Shown: positions 17,391-26,095 of the stretch, piece after piece
Numbering within the stretch: position 1 is the first letter of the stretch
Layout: the number at the start of each line of letters is the position of its first letter
NCBI GenBank assembly: GCA_965248135.1
Contig: CBDFIN010000011.1
Location: forward strand, 186,001 to 250,000
Source: SZUA-100 sp965248135
Lineage (GTDB): Bacteria; Pseudomonadota; Alphaproteobacteria; Rhizobiales; Rhizobiaceae
DNA: 64,000 nucleotides
Direction of reading: 5' to 3'
Program-made: the position numbers and the translations under genes
The notes under the pieces: generated by a model
Told to the model about the DNA's origin: nothing
What the model saw: only the letters and a program-made list of their open reading frames with translations
Database searches by the model: none

Positions 17391-18299
17391 TCACGATGGC
17401 GCAAATTCGCCATCCAGCGCCACCGGCCCTTTAGTCTTGACCATGCCCCGGGCAACCAAATCCTCGATATGCGCCATCACCGAAAGTGCTGCAGCACCGT
17501 GTAAACGTTGGTCGGTGTCGCGGTAAATCACCTTGACCATGTCTTCGATCAACCGGTCGCCGGCGCGCACCCGCTCGAGCACCGCCCGTTCGCGCATTTT
17601 GCGGTGCGCCTTGAGTGCCCGAACAAATTTGTGGGCCTTCTTCAGCGAACCACCATGGCCTGGCAGATAGTGCGTTTCACCGCGTTGCAGCAACCGGTCG
17701 AGTGATTGCATATAGTCGGTCATGGCGCCATCGGGTGGTGCGACAATCGATGTTGCCCATGCCATCACGTGATCGGCGGAAAACAATATATCTTTGCCTT
17801 TAAGAGCAAAGGCCATGTGATTTGCCGTATGACCGGGTGTATGGACCGCCTCCAGTGCCCAATCCCTGCCCTCGACCAGATCGCCATGTTGAAGAAATTC
17901 GTCCGGCTTAAAATTATAGTCGGCGCTGGCATCGAGCGGATTTTGTTCGCCGATGTGCAACGGCCGGGCAGAGCGGTGTGGACCTTCGGCCAATATAGTC
18001 GCACCGGTGTGTCGCTTGAGGCGATGGGCCAATGGTGAGTGGTCCATGTGGGTGTGGCTGACTAAAATGTGGCTAAGCCTGCGCCCTTTCAACGCCCTGA
18101 GCAACGCCGCATAGTGCTTATCATCCACCGGACCCGGATCAATAACAGCGACTTCATCGCTGCCAATGATGTAGCTGTTGGTGCCATAATAGGTGAAAGG
18201 ACCGGGATTGTTGACCGTCAGCCGCTGAACGCCTGGGGCGACCTCAACCGCCACGCCATAATTCGGTATGAGTTCCTTGTTGAATTCGGGTGACTGCAT
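17391..18299 (-). CDS. Metallo-beta-lactamase-fold hydrolase
   Basis: A 302-residue MBL-fold protein. The metal-binding motif H-x-H-x-D-H is visible in LVSHTHMDHSPLAHRL, a third histidine in VHTPGHTANHMAFAL, the aspartate in D-I-L-F-S-A-D-H and a further histidine in YLPGHGGSL. A C-terminal winged-helix-like part (about 225-290) resembles the LACTB2 / glyoxalase-II-like group. The substrate is unknown; thioester or nucleic-acid hydrolysis are both represented in this group. No operon partner is visible. Confidence 0.82.
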   Translation of the reverse strand: MQSPEFNKELIPNYGVAVEVAPGVQRLTVNNPGPFTYYGTNSYIIGSDEVAVIDPGPVDDKHYAALLRALKGRRLSHILVSHTHMDHSPLAHRLKRHTGATILAEGPHRSARPLHIGEQNPLDASADYNFKPDEFLQHGDLVEGRDWALEAVHTPGHTANHMAFALKGKDILFSADHVMAWATSIVAPPDGAMTDYMQSLDRLLQRGETHYLPGHGGSLKKAHKFVRALKAHRKMRERAVLERVRAGDRLIEDMVKVIYRDTDQRLHGAAALSVMAHIEDLVARGMVKTKGPVALDGEFAPS

Positions 18300-18453
18300 G
18301 GATTTTCATTGCTCGAACATGAATGCACAAAGATGCGGTACGCCACTGTCTTGCCCTTCACACTGGAAGTCAATATAGACGAGCAATGCGAGACGCGATT
18401 GCAATATCATGAACACGGCTGAGTTTAACCGACTAGAAGGTGGTGTCACTTTG

Positions 18454-19764
18454 ATGAATGGTCTTGCCGCCGATTTGGCAGCGCGTGAAGCCGAAGGCAA
18501 TCCGGTGCGGATTGGTATTGTCGGTGCCGGGGAAATGGGCACCGATCTGGTCACCGCTGTTGCCAGGATGCCTGGGGTCGAGATTGCAGCTATCGCCGAC
18601 CGGCGTCTTGCCGGCGCACCGCGGGCGATCGAAATCGCCGGTCATGCCCGGGAAAAGGGAAAAATTTGCGATTCACCTACCGCCATGATGACGGCGATCG
18701 ACAAGGGACAGATCGCCATAACCCGCGATGCCAACGACGTGGTCTCTAACGAGCGTGTTGATGTTATTATCGATGCGACGGGACGTCCGGCCGCTGGCGC
18801 CGAAATCGGCTTGACGGCAATTGAAAACGGCAAACATCTTGTCATGATGAACGTCGAGGCCGACGTGACCATCGGACCTTACTTGAAGAATAAGGCTGAA
18901 CAACAGGGCGTGGTCTATACTATAGGCGCTGGTGATGAACCAAGTTCCACGATGGAACTGATCAACTTCGTTACCGCGCTCGGCTATCCGGTTGTTGCCG
19001 CCGGCAAGGGCAAAAACAACGCGTTTAACATTGAGGCTGTGCCGGATGATTATCGCCAGGAGGCAGAGCGCCGCGATATGAACCCGCGCATGCTGGTCGA
19101 ATTTGTTGACGGCTCGAAAACCATGGTAGAGATGGCATGTATCGCCAATGCCACCGGCCTGGTGCCCGATATTCCCGGTATGCACGGCCCCGATTGCTCG
19201 TTGCCGGAACTGCAGAATGTGTTGTGCCCGGTAGAAGATGGCGGCATTCTTTCGCAAAAGGGCTGTGTCGACTTCACCGTCGGCAAGGGCGTTGCACCGG
19301 GTATTTTCGTCATCGCCGAAATGGCCCATCCGCGTATACGTGAACGCATGAACGATCTGCATCTTGGTCCAGGACCCTATTACCGGTTTTATCGTCCCTA
19401 TCACTTGACCAGTCTGGAAGTGCCGTTATCGGCTGCAAGAGCTGTGCTTTATGGTGCTGCCGACATGCAACCAATGGACCGGCCCGTGGCCGAAGTCTGT
19501 GCACTTGCCAAACGTGACTTGAAGACCGGCGAGAAACTCGATTTCATTGGTGAGACCTGCTATCGCTCGTGGACCATGCGGGCCGACGATGCACGCCATG
19601 AACAGGCCATTCCGGTGGGTCTGCTTGAACACGGCATCATGCGCCAGGATGTGGCCAAGGGTACGCTGGTGACACAGCACAACTGCCGGGTCGAGAAAGG
19701 TTCGACGCTTTACCAGATGCGCCTCAAACAGGATAAAATGCTGGGTTACACCAAGGAAGGCTAA
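18454..19764 (+). CDS. NAD(P)-dependent homoserine-dehydrogenase-like oxidoreductase with C-terminal SAF domain
   Basis: A 436-residue protein. The N-terminal Rossmann fold shows the dinucleotide motif IGIVGAGEMGTDLVTAVARM, then VDVIIDATGRPAAGAEIGLT. The middle part carries a substrate-binding domain (AGDEPSSTMELINFVTALGY), and the C-terminal 80 residues form an SAF domain (RDLKTGEKLDFIGETCYRSW), which binds sugar acids or sialic acid in other proteins. Enzymes of this build act in sugar-acid or polyol routes, but the substrate cannot be told from sequence. I chose the ATG at 18454 because of the GAAGGTGG site; an upstream ATG at 18409 adds 15 residues. Confidence 0.75.
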   Translation: MNGLAADLAAREAEGNPVRIGIVGAGEMGTDLVTAVARMPGVEIAAIADRRLAGAPRAIEIAGHAREKGKICDSPTAMMTAIDKGQIAITRDANDVVSNERVDVIIDATGRPAAGAEIGLTAIENGKHLVMMNVEADVTIGPYLKNKAEQQGVVYTIGAGDEPSSTMELINFVTALGYPVVAAGKGKNNAFNIEAVPDDYRQEAERRDMNPRMLVEFVDGSKTMVEMACIANATGLVPDIPGMHGPDCSLPELQNVLCPVEDGGILSQKGCVDFTVGKGVAPGIFVIAEMAHPRIRERMNDLHLGPGPYYRFYRPYHLTSLEVPLSAARAVLYGAADMQPMDRPVAEVCALAKRDLKTGEKLDFIGETCYRSWTMRADDARHEQAIPVGLLEHGIMRQDVAKGTLVTQHNCRVEKGSTLYQMRLKQDKMLGYTKEG

Positions 19765-19804
19765 TATTTGCCCTCGTGAGCCAACATAAATTACCCTTGG
19801 TATG

Positions 19805-19960
19805 GCATGATTACTTTAAAGTGATCATGGCTCATCAGGAGCGCTTGAAGCCCGATATACAAATTGATGAAATCAATTTGCGGGCGGAACCGACCGGCGC
19901 TTTTGCGCCGCCCCCGCTGAGGCCCGGGCAACGCCCGGACGGGCCGTGAGCGATTAGCGA
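19805..19960 (-). repeat. GC-rich dispersed repeat, copy 2
   Basis: Same parts and orientation as the copy at 9615: GCATGATTACTTTAAAGTGA, CTCATCAGGAGCG, the 40 bp insert with CCCGATATACAAATTGATGA, GGCGCTTTTGCGCC, GCCCGGGCAACGCCCGG and GCCGTGAGCGA. The GGTGTCC end is not present, so this copy is slightly shortened. It begins 41 bp after the stop of the SAF-domain oxidoreductase. Between it and dgcA (19961-20143) I see no gene. Confidence 0.78.
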
Positions 19961-20143
19961 ACATTCCATGGGCAACAAAAATGCGGGCTTGCCGCCAGTG
20001 CGAAAATCACATCCGCGCCCATTGCCGATTTCCTGAAATCAGTCCGGATTGGCGTGATTGCCCTCAAACTAAATTTGTTGCCTCGATCTTTGCAGGTGTG
20101 TTATTTCTCCGACTTCCAAACAATATCTAGCCGGGCTGCTCAA

Positions 20144-21190
20144 TTGACCATAGAAACGATTTTCAGGACTGTATATCTGCATAAACGTTTTCCCCTGGAA
20201 ATCAGCCGTGGCGTGATTGCGGGATCAATCAATCTGTTTGTCGGAATTAGACACGATGGCATAACCGGCTGGGGAGAAATGTCACCCGGCAAATCGGAAG
20301 GGGCGGAATCCTCGCAGCAAGGTCAAGCGGCGCTCACGGCGTTCTTGAGTTCCGGCCTGGAAGGTCTTTCAATCGATGAGACCTATTCGTCTGCCATTAC
20401 TGCCGGTGTGCCGGTGTGTGCTGTGGCTGCTCTCGATATCGCCCTGTGGGACTTGTTGGCAAAAAAGGCGGGGCTGCCGCTTTATCAAATGCTCGGGCTG
20501 GGCAAGACAAAAGTTGCCACCTCCGTCACGGTTGGCATTAATCCGCCTGAAATCGTGCGTCAGCGCGTGCCGTTGTTGCTGGAAGGGACCGGGATAAAGT
20601 CGCTCAAGGTAAAACTGGGTTCGCCGCAGGGCATTGATGCAGATCAGCAAATGTTCAACGCAGTCGTAGAAGCGTCGAAAGAGTTCGATGTCATCATCAG
20701 GGTCGATGCCAATGGTGGCTGGAACATCGACGACGCGCGCGTGATGATGTCGTGGCTGGCTGAACGTGGCGTTGAATATGTCGAACAGCCCGTGAAAGAA
20801 GGCAACGAAGATCAACTGTCGATTTTGTACAAAGACCGGGCGTTGCCGATTTTTGTTGATGAATCCTGCCGCTTTGCGTCCGATATTCCCAAGTGGGCGC
20901 ATGTGGTCGACGGCGTCAATGTGAAACTGATGAAATGCGGCGGGATAACCGAAGCGCTGCGCATTGTCGCGGTGGCGCGTGCACATGGCCTGCAGACCAT
21001 GATTGGCTGCATGGGCGAATCATCGATTTCCATTTCTGCAGGTGCTGCACTTGGCGCACTGTTTGATCACATTGATCTTGATTCACATTTAAATCTTGAT
21101 CCGGATCCCGCCACCGGCGCGCCACTCATCGACGGTGTTGTGACGCCCAATGACAGGCCTGGCCACGGGGCGCACTTGAACGATGATTGA
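20144..21190 (+). CDS. dgcA: Enolase-superfamily epimerase, N-acetyl-D-glutamate racemase (DgcA) type
   Basis: A protein of about 348 residues with the mandelate-racemase / dipeptide-epimerase fold. The capping domain comes first; the catalytic barrel shows K-x-K in KSLKVKLGSP, metal ligands in IRVDANGGW, V-E-Q-P and V-D-E-S, and the second lysine in VNVKLMKCGG. Next to a DUF1611 gene this matches DgcA, which interconverts N-acetyl-D- and L-glutamate in the DgcN-DgcA route of D-glutamate breakdown. An Ala-Glu dipeptide epimerase is the alternative. I use TTG at 20144 because T-I-E-T-I-F fits family N-termini; a GTG at 20054 adds 30 unrelated residues. The 3' end overlaps dgcN by 8 bp. Confidence 0.72.
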   Translation: MTIETIFRTVYLHKRFPLEISRGVIAGSINLFVGIRHDGITGWGEMSPGKSEGAESSQQGQAALTAFLSSGLEGLSIDETYSSAITAGVPVCAVAALDIALWDLLAKKAGLPLYQMLGLGKTKVATSVTVGINPPEIVRQRVPLLLEGTGIKSLKVKLGSPQGIDADQQMFNAVVEASKEFDVIIRVDANGGWNIDDARVMMSWLAERGVEYVEQPVKEGNEDQLSILYKDRALPIFVDESCRFASDIPKWAHVVDGVNVKLMKCGGITEALRIVAVARAHGLQTMIGCMGESSISISAGAALGALFDHIDLDSHLNLDPDPATGAPLIDGVVTPNDRPGHGAHLNDD

Positions 21191-22217
21191 AAAACAGCAC
21201 AAGTTGGCAATTTTCGCCGAAGGCTGCATGGGTAAGCCTGACGCCAAGATGGCCGAGGGTGTATTACGTTATATTGAAAATCCGATTTTGTGTGTCATCG
21301 ATTCCAGTTCTGCGGGAAAGAAGGTCAGCGAGGTCTGTAAGATCGGCAGCCCGGTTCCGATTGTTGGCAGCATTGATGATGCCATCCGGTTGGGTGCCGA
21401 TGTCCTGGTTTTGGGCACAGCGCCATCGGGCGGCCGAATACCAGCCGATTGGATCAATGTCCTCGACAGGGCAATTGAAGCCGGTATTTCGATCGTAAAC
21501 GGATTGCATGACCGTCTGAATGATCGATACCCGCGCCTTGACGTTCCAAATCAATGGATATGGGATATTCGCGTTCCGCTAGGTCCTGCACCGGCTATTG
21601 CCACGGGTCTTGCGGCTGAGTTCGACAACAAGAGGGTATTGCTGATCGGCACCGATATGGCGATCGGTAAAATGACCGCTGGACTGGAGATCTACCGCTG
21701 GCTGAGCGAGAACCGTGTTTCGACGGCTTTTTTGGCAACCGGTCAAATTGGCATGACGATTACCGGCCACGGTATTCCACTGGATGCCTTCAAGGTTGAT
21801 CATGCTAGCGGCGCGGTGGAAGAAATGCTGCTTGAGACTGGGCACCACGATGTGGTGATAATTGAAGGACAGGGTTCGCTCTTGCATCCCGGCAGCACGG
21901 CAACTTTACCCCTGATACGCGGCAGTTGCGCCAACCATTTCATATTGTGCCACAAGGCAGGGCTGACAAAAATTCAAGACGGTCCGACCGGTATCGCCAT
22001 CCCGCCTTTGGGAGAATTCATCGCCCTCAACGAGGCCGTAGCGAGCGCATGTGGTTCGCTGACAGCGGCCAAAACAGTTGGCATTGCCCTTAACACAAGC
22101 GAACTGGACGACAGCGCTGCGCGCCAGGAAATTGCACGGATTGAAGATGAAACGGGCCTGCCTGTTGAGGACGTTGTTCGTTTCGGCGCTAAAAAACTGG
22201 CGAAGCTTTTGATTTGA
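21183..22217 (+). CDS. dgcN: DUF1611 protein, D-glutamate N-acetyltransferase (DgcN) type
   Basis: A 344-residue DUF1611 protein. The N-terminal domain ends with GLHDRLNDRYPRLDVPNQWI; the C-terminal domain has a P-loop-like motif (LLIGTDMAIGKMTAGLEIYR) and IIEGQGSLLHPGSTA, both hallmarks of the family. Members next to an enolase-type racemase have been shown to act as DgcN, which acetylates D-glutamate before DgcA racemises it. The 8 bp overlap with the preceding gene means the two are translated together. Its substrate here could be another D-amino acid. Confidence 0.75.
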   Translation: MIEKQHKLAIFAEGCMGKPDAKMAEGVLRYIENPILCVIDSSSAGKKVSEVCKIGSPVPIVGSIDDAIRLGADVLVLGTAPSGGRIPADWINVLDRAIEAGISIVNGLHDRLNDRYPRLDVPNQWIWDIRVPLGPAPAIATGLAAEFDNKRVLLIGTDMAIGKMTAGLEIYRWLSENRVSTAFLATGQIGMTITGHGIPLDAFKVDHASGAVEEMLLETGHHDVVIIEGQGSLLHPGSTATLPLIRGSCANHFILCHKAGLTKIQDGPTGIAIPPLGEFIALNEAVASACGSLTAAKTVGIALNTSELDDSAARQEIARIEDETGLPVEDVVRFGAKKLAKLLI

Positions 22218-22232
22218 GGTCTGGTAAATATT

Positions 22233-22379
22233 GCATGATTTCTTTTTGAGTGATCATGGCTCATCAGGAGCGAACAGCGGCCGGCGCCTTTGCGTCGCCC
22301 CAGCGGAGGCCGGGCCAGAGCCCGCCGTGAGCGAAGAGAATACTGATCAAATCATTTTGAATGTGTCCAGCTATATCAG
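22233..22379 (-). repeat. GC-rich dispersed repeat, copy 3, abutting two genes
   Basis: GCATGATTTCTTTTTGAGTG, CTCATCAGGAGCG, GGCGCCTTTGCGTCGCC, GGCCGGGCCAGAGCCCGCC, GTGAGCGAAGAGAATACTGA and GAATGTGTCCAGCTATATCA, without the 40 bp insert. It starts 16 bp after the dgcN stop. Its other end supplies the TGA stop (TCA on the plus strand, 22376-22378) of the convergent LysR gene. Confidence 0.8.
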
Positions 22380-23362
22380 CTCGGTTTTTTCAGACAATCA
22401 TTACCATTTCCGTAGCTTCTTTCTTCCAATGGCAGGTTTGCAATGCTGTCTTTCAGCGCGGTTATAAACTGGGTTTCTGCACGGTTAAATCGCAATTGCG
22501 GATTTGTTATCAAATGAATATCAATGGCCGGCGGGGCTTTGAAGGGAGGCAATCGCCACAAAAGCCCGTCACGAACATCTCGCTCGACAACGTGCAGTGG
22601 AAGGGGGCCAACGCCTAGGCCGCACAGAATCATGCGCTTTACTTCTTCCAGATGCGGGGATCTGCCGACAAAATAGAAGTCAAGTTTGTGTTTTTTCCGA
22701 AATAGGGCAACCGGACGCAGGGCGCCTGATATGTCGTCGGTGTCGAATGAGACGGCAGCACGCTCACGCAAGTCGCCAATTTTTACATTTTTCTTGCCGA
22801 ATAATGGATGTTTGGGGCCGCAAAAATATCCAAAATATTCCCGATATAATAGTTTGTAGTCCAGTTTGTGCAGCGGTTTATTGATCAAACAGATGCCAAG
22901 AGAAGCTGACTTTTTCAGCACCTCGCGCGCGACGTTGTCGCTGGAACCTATTTCCACTCTGAAAGTAACCTGCGGGTGTTTAGCGTGGAAAGAGGTCAGC
23001 AGTTCGTCAAGCAAAGGGGTGGCCACATGGCTTGCCAGCACAAGGTTGATGTTGCCGGTAAGTTCTTGAACCGCCTTGTTGATCAAATTCTTAAGTTGCG
23101 AGATTCCGTCATAAATATCAACGCATTCTCCATATAACTCCCGCCCAACCGCGGTAAGACGAAAGACGCCCCCGCCCCGCTCGATCAAGCGGTTTCCGAT
23201 TTGGTTTTCAAGACGTTTTAGCGCAAGACTAACCGTTGGCTGGCGCCTCAGCATTTGACTTGCGGCAGCGGTGATTCCACCTTCTTCGACGATAACCACA
23301 AAAGTTCGCAGGAGATTCCAATCCAGATCGGCGGCAAATCTTTCCGTTTGGACAGTCCGCAT
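22376..23362 (-). CDS. LysR-family transcriptional regulator, possible regulator of the dgc or ABC operon
   Basis: A 328-residue LTTR: the winged helix (about 10-70) has WNLLRTFVVIVEEGGITAAA and PTVSLALKRLENQIGNRLI, followed by an effector domain with GNINLVLASHVATPLLDELL. It is divergent from the ABC importer operon, with a 122 bp spacer that contains an inverted repeat, and convergent with dgcN. This is a typical place for the regulator of both units. The start at 23362 is set by GGAGGG five bases upstream; an ATG 12 bp further up lacks such a site. The ligand is unknown. Confidence 0.87.
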   Translation of the reverse strand: MRTVQTERFAADLDWNLLRTFVVIVEEGGITAAASQMLRRQPTVSLALKRLENQIGNRLIERGGGVFRLTAVGRELYGECVDIYDGISQLKNLINKAVQELTGNINLVLASHVATPLLDELLTSFHAKHPQVTFRVEIGSSDNVAREVLKKSASLGICLINKPLHKLDYKLLYREYFGYFCGPKHPLFGKKNVKIGDLRERAAVSFDTDDISGALRPVALFRKKHKLDFYFVGRSPHLEEVKRMILCGLGVGPLPLHVVERDVRDGLLWRLPPFKAPPAIDIHLITNPQLRFNRAETQFITALKDSIANLPLEERSYGNGNDCLKKPS

Positions 23363-23413
23363 TTTGCCCTCCATAAATCTGGTTAATGTCGACTATACGA
23401 ATTATTAACTTGA

Positions 23414-23433
23414 GCAATTGCCGTTTGAATTGC
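23414..23433. promoter_or_regulatory. Candidate LysR operator in the divergent promoter
   Basis: The inverted repeat GCAATT-N8-AATTGC lies midway between the LysR start (23362) and the ABC binding-protein start (23485). Size and symmetry fit a LysR recognition box of the T-N11-A kind (ATTgccgtttgAAT). Assigned by position and symmetry only. Confidence 0.45.
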
Positions 23434-23484
23434 AATAGTCCATCTATGTTTCCGATAATCGGATGCAATTCATGGGAGGTTACT

Positions 23485-24717
23485 ATGAAAAAAATAAAAT
23501 ATCTGGTCGCCACAGCGGCTGGTGTCTTGGCTCTATCCAGTGTTGCTTTTGCGGCGGACTGCCCGATCAAACTTGGTGGGATAGCACCGCTATCGGCGCC
23601 GGGCACGGTTGTTGGCGGTGAGGCCATGCGGGATGCAATGCTCATCGCGGAAAAAGACATCAATGCCGCCGGTGGAGTTTTGGGCTGCGATGTCAAGGTG
23701 GTTATTGCCGACAGCGAGGGTCTGCCGGAAAAAGCCAAGGCCATTATGGAAAAACTGATCACGCAGGATGGTGTGGTTGCAGTTGGTGGCGGGTATCACT
23801 CTTCCGTCGGCGTCGCGGCCAAGGATGTTGCCGATGCGCGCAAAGTGCCGGTTGTCTTTGCTGAAACATGGAACGACACCATTACCGGCGACAAACAGAA
23901 ATACATCTTCCGCATTGCTCCGCTCAGTTCATGGGCCTCGGCCACCATCTGGCGCCACGCATTGACCATCGATCATGTCAAGAAGGTGGCAATTCTGACA
24001 GAGAATACCGACTATGGTATCCCGGCTGCCAAGGAGACCACCAAGGGTCTGGAAAGCGGTGGCAAGGAAGTTGTGACATTTTCGGTTGATATCGGCACGC
24101 AGGACTATGCAGGCATCATCCAGCGGATCAAGGCGGAAAAACCTGACATGATCATTACGCTGGCTACCGGTGAAGCGGGTTATAATTTTACCCAGCAGTC
24201 TGCAGATGCGGGGATAGGACCGCTCGATTTAGTGTTCCACACCGGGCAGGTATCGCTGGAAAGCAAGGCTTATTGGGAAAACGTGCCTGACGGTAATATG
24301 GCCTTTGTCCAGCGTATCGGTTTGCCGGAAAATGGCTTCAGCAACAAGGGCAAAGCTTTTGCCGAGGTCTATAAGGCCCAGACCGGCAAGGGTGCTGTGG
24401 AAAGCTATGCCATGGAAGCCTACGATTCCATCGCAATCCTGGCCCAGGCCATCAACGAGGCCAAATCGACCGATGGCGATGCTATTGTCACCGCGTTGGA
24501 GGGTATCGAACATGAAGGTACATTGGGAAAAATCTTCTTCCCCTATGGCACCGGCAAAGATCCGTCGGCAGATGGCAAGCCAGACAGCTGGTGGCACCAG
24601 TGGCCTGACGTCGCACTGACCGTGATCCAATACCAAAAAGAGGGCGAAGATTCCGGTAGTGCAACCATTGTCTATCCGGACGTCTACAAGACCGGTGAGC
24701 CGATCATCAACAAGTGA
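23485..24717 (+). CDS. ABC importer substrate-binding protein, Liv (branched-chain amino acid) type
   Basis: A 410-residue periplasmic protein. The signal peptide MKKIKYLVATAAGVLALSSV ends near A-F-A-A-D-C, followed by a two-lobed type I periplasmic-binding fold: PIKLGGIAPLSAPGTVVGGE, YHSSVGVAAKDVADARKVPV and ENTDYGIPAAKETTKGLESG. It delivers the ligand to the permeases encoded next. The family also takes amides, ureas and aromatic acids, so the substrate is open; the downstream aminotransferase and BKACE genes suggest an amino acid. The ATG at 23485 follows GGGAGGTTACT; the longer frame has no ribosome site and hides the signal peptide. Confidence 0.88.
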   Translation: MKKIKYLVATAAGVLALSSVAFAADCPIKLGGIAPLSAPGTVVGGEAMRDAMLIAEKDINAAGGVLGCDVKVVIADSEGLPEKAKAIMEKLITQDGVVAVGGGYHSSVGVAAKDVADARKVPVVFAETWNDTITGDKQKYIFRIAPLSSWASATIWRHALTIDHVKKVAILTENTDYGIPAAKETTKGLESGGKEVVTFSVDIGTQDYAGIIQRIKAEKPDMIITLATGEAGYNFTQQSADAGIGPLDLVFHTGQVSLESKAYWENVPDGNMAFVQRIGLPENGFSNKGKAFAEVYKAQTGKGAVESYAMEAYDSIAILAQAINEAKSTDGDAIVTALEGIEHEGTLGKIFFPYGTGKDPSADGKPDSWWHQWPDVALTVIQYQKEGEDSGSATIVYPDVYKTGEPIINK

Positions 24718-24743
24718 TCGGACCGCAATCACAATCATCAAAA

Positions 24744-24778
24744 ATGAACCAGCCGCCTGCTTACGGCGGCTGGTTCAT
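24744..24778. terminator. Strong hairpin after the binding-protein gene
   Basis: ATGAACCAGCCGCC and GGCGGCTGGTTCAT form a perfect 14 bp stem with a 7-base loop, 27 bp after the stop. There is no T-run, so it may be a partial terminator or a 3' stabiliser that raises the level of binding-protein mRNA over that of the permeases. A second, weaker hairpin (CGCCATTGT-N5-ACAATGGCG) lies at 24782-24804. Confidence 0.65.
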
Positions 24779-24826
24779 CGACGCCATTGTCAATAACAAT
24801 GGCGGTTCTTTGCAAGGGAGTGCAAA

Positions 24827-26095
24827 GTGGAATTTTCAGGATTTTTTTGGGCCACGATGCTGTGGATGGTCGGTTGGGGTGTCATCGGAAGCATTGCGCT
24901 GAAGCGGCGATATCTTCACCGGGATCTTGATACATCAAATACATCACTTGTTGGCGCGTTTTCAGGTGCAGCAGCGGGGCCAGTCGTGCTAGTTCCGCTG
25001 TGGCTAAAAACCCCGCAACTGACGACACGCCATATTGTCCTGCCGGTGATCGCCACGGTTGTGGTTTTTGGGCTGTTTTTCGCAATGGGCGATCCCGGCA
25101 ATATTTGTGTGACAAACGGAACATTTGTTGCCTCGCAGATCGTCAACGGGCTGGTTATCGGCATAATTTATGGCTTTATGGCGCTGGGTCTGACCCTGAT
25201 CTTTTCCATACTTGGCATCGTCAGTTTTGCCCATGGCGAGTTCTACATGATCGGCGGGATGATCACCTATTTTATTACCTCTGTCTGGCTGCCGGGCATC
25301 AATCCAATTATTGGCGTTCTGGGTGCGATGATCGCGACCTTTGCACTGGGTGCTGGCTTTGAGCGCATGTTCCTGACACCGATGTATAAGGGCAAAATTG
25401 ACCGGCCTGTCGAATACGGAATTCTGGTGACATTCGGGCTGGCCTTCACCCTGCAGTATTTTGTCCAGGCAACCGCAGGGGCAAACCCGGTCAAGGCCCA
25501 ACGCTTCTTGAGCTTCCCGCGGTTGGGGCTTCCCTCATCCGAGGATCCCTGGCTAATGAAAACCAGCCGTGGGTCGCTGGAATTGTTTGAAAGCGTGACC
25601 ATATCCAGCCCGCGGCTGACAGCTGCGGTGACTTGTATTCTGGTGCTGCTGGCGTTGCTTTATCTGCTTCATCGCACCTGGACGGGAAAGGCGTTGCGTG
25701 CGGTGTCACTTGACCGCGAAGCCGCCGCGATCGCCGGGATTAATCCGGATCGCATGAACATGTTGGCCTTTGCTCTTGGTGGCATGATCGCAGCGCTCGC
25801 CGGTTCCTTGTTAGTGCAGGCGTTTTCATGGTTGCCGCAGGTTGGGGCTATCCCCGCGATGCGTTCCTTTGTGATCGTCGTTCTTGGCGGGCTAGGTTCG
25901 CTGCCGGGCGCCTTCTTTGGCGGTATCATCGTCGGTCTGGTCGAAGCGGCCGGGACTGGCTGTGTGCCTGATCCGCAAAAAGCTGCATCCTACATTCCGG
26001 CTTACGGCATGATTGTTCTTACTCTTACCCTGCTTTTGCGTCCGACCGGCCTGTTGGGCCGCAAGTATGCAAGTGCGACGCACGGACAAAACTAA
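24827..26095 (+). CDS. Liv-type ABC permease (LivH family) with N-terminal extension
   Basis: A 422-residue inner-membrane permease. The LivH core starts at about residue 100 (SQIVNGLVIGIIYGFMALGL, then IVSFAHGEFYMIGGM) and carries the family's cytoplasmic EAA-like loop LDREAAAIAGINPDRMNML. The first 100 residues form an extra part with about three hydrophobic segments that ordinary LivH proteins of some 290 residues do not have. The GTG start at 24827 follows AAGGGAG. It overlaps the next gene by one base (TAATG). Confidence 0.87.
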   Translation: MEFSGFFWATMLWMVGWGVIGSIALKRRYLHRDLDTSNTSLVGAFSGAAAGPVVLVPLWLKTPQLTTRHIVLPVIATVVVFGLFFAMGDPGNICVTNGTFVASQIVNGLVIGIIYGFMALGLTLIFSILGIVSFAHGEFYMIGGMITYFITSVWLPGINPIIGVLGAMIATFALGAGFERMFLTPMYKGKIDRPVEYGILVTFGLAFTLQYFVQATAGANPVKAQRFLSFPRLGLPSSEDPWLMKTSRGSLELFESVTISSPRLTAAVTCILVLLALLYLLHRTWTGKALRAVSLDREAAAIAGINPDRMNMLAFALGGMIAALAGSLLVQAFSWLPQVGAIPAMRSFVIVVLGGLGSLPGAFFGGIIVGLVEAAGTGCVPDPQKAASYIPAYGMIVLTLTLLLRPTGLLGRKYASATHGQN

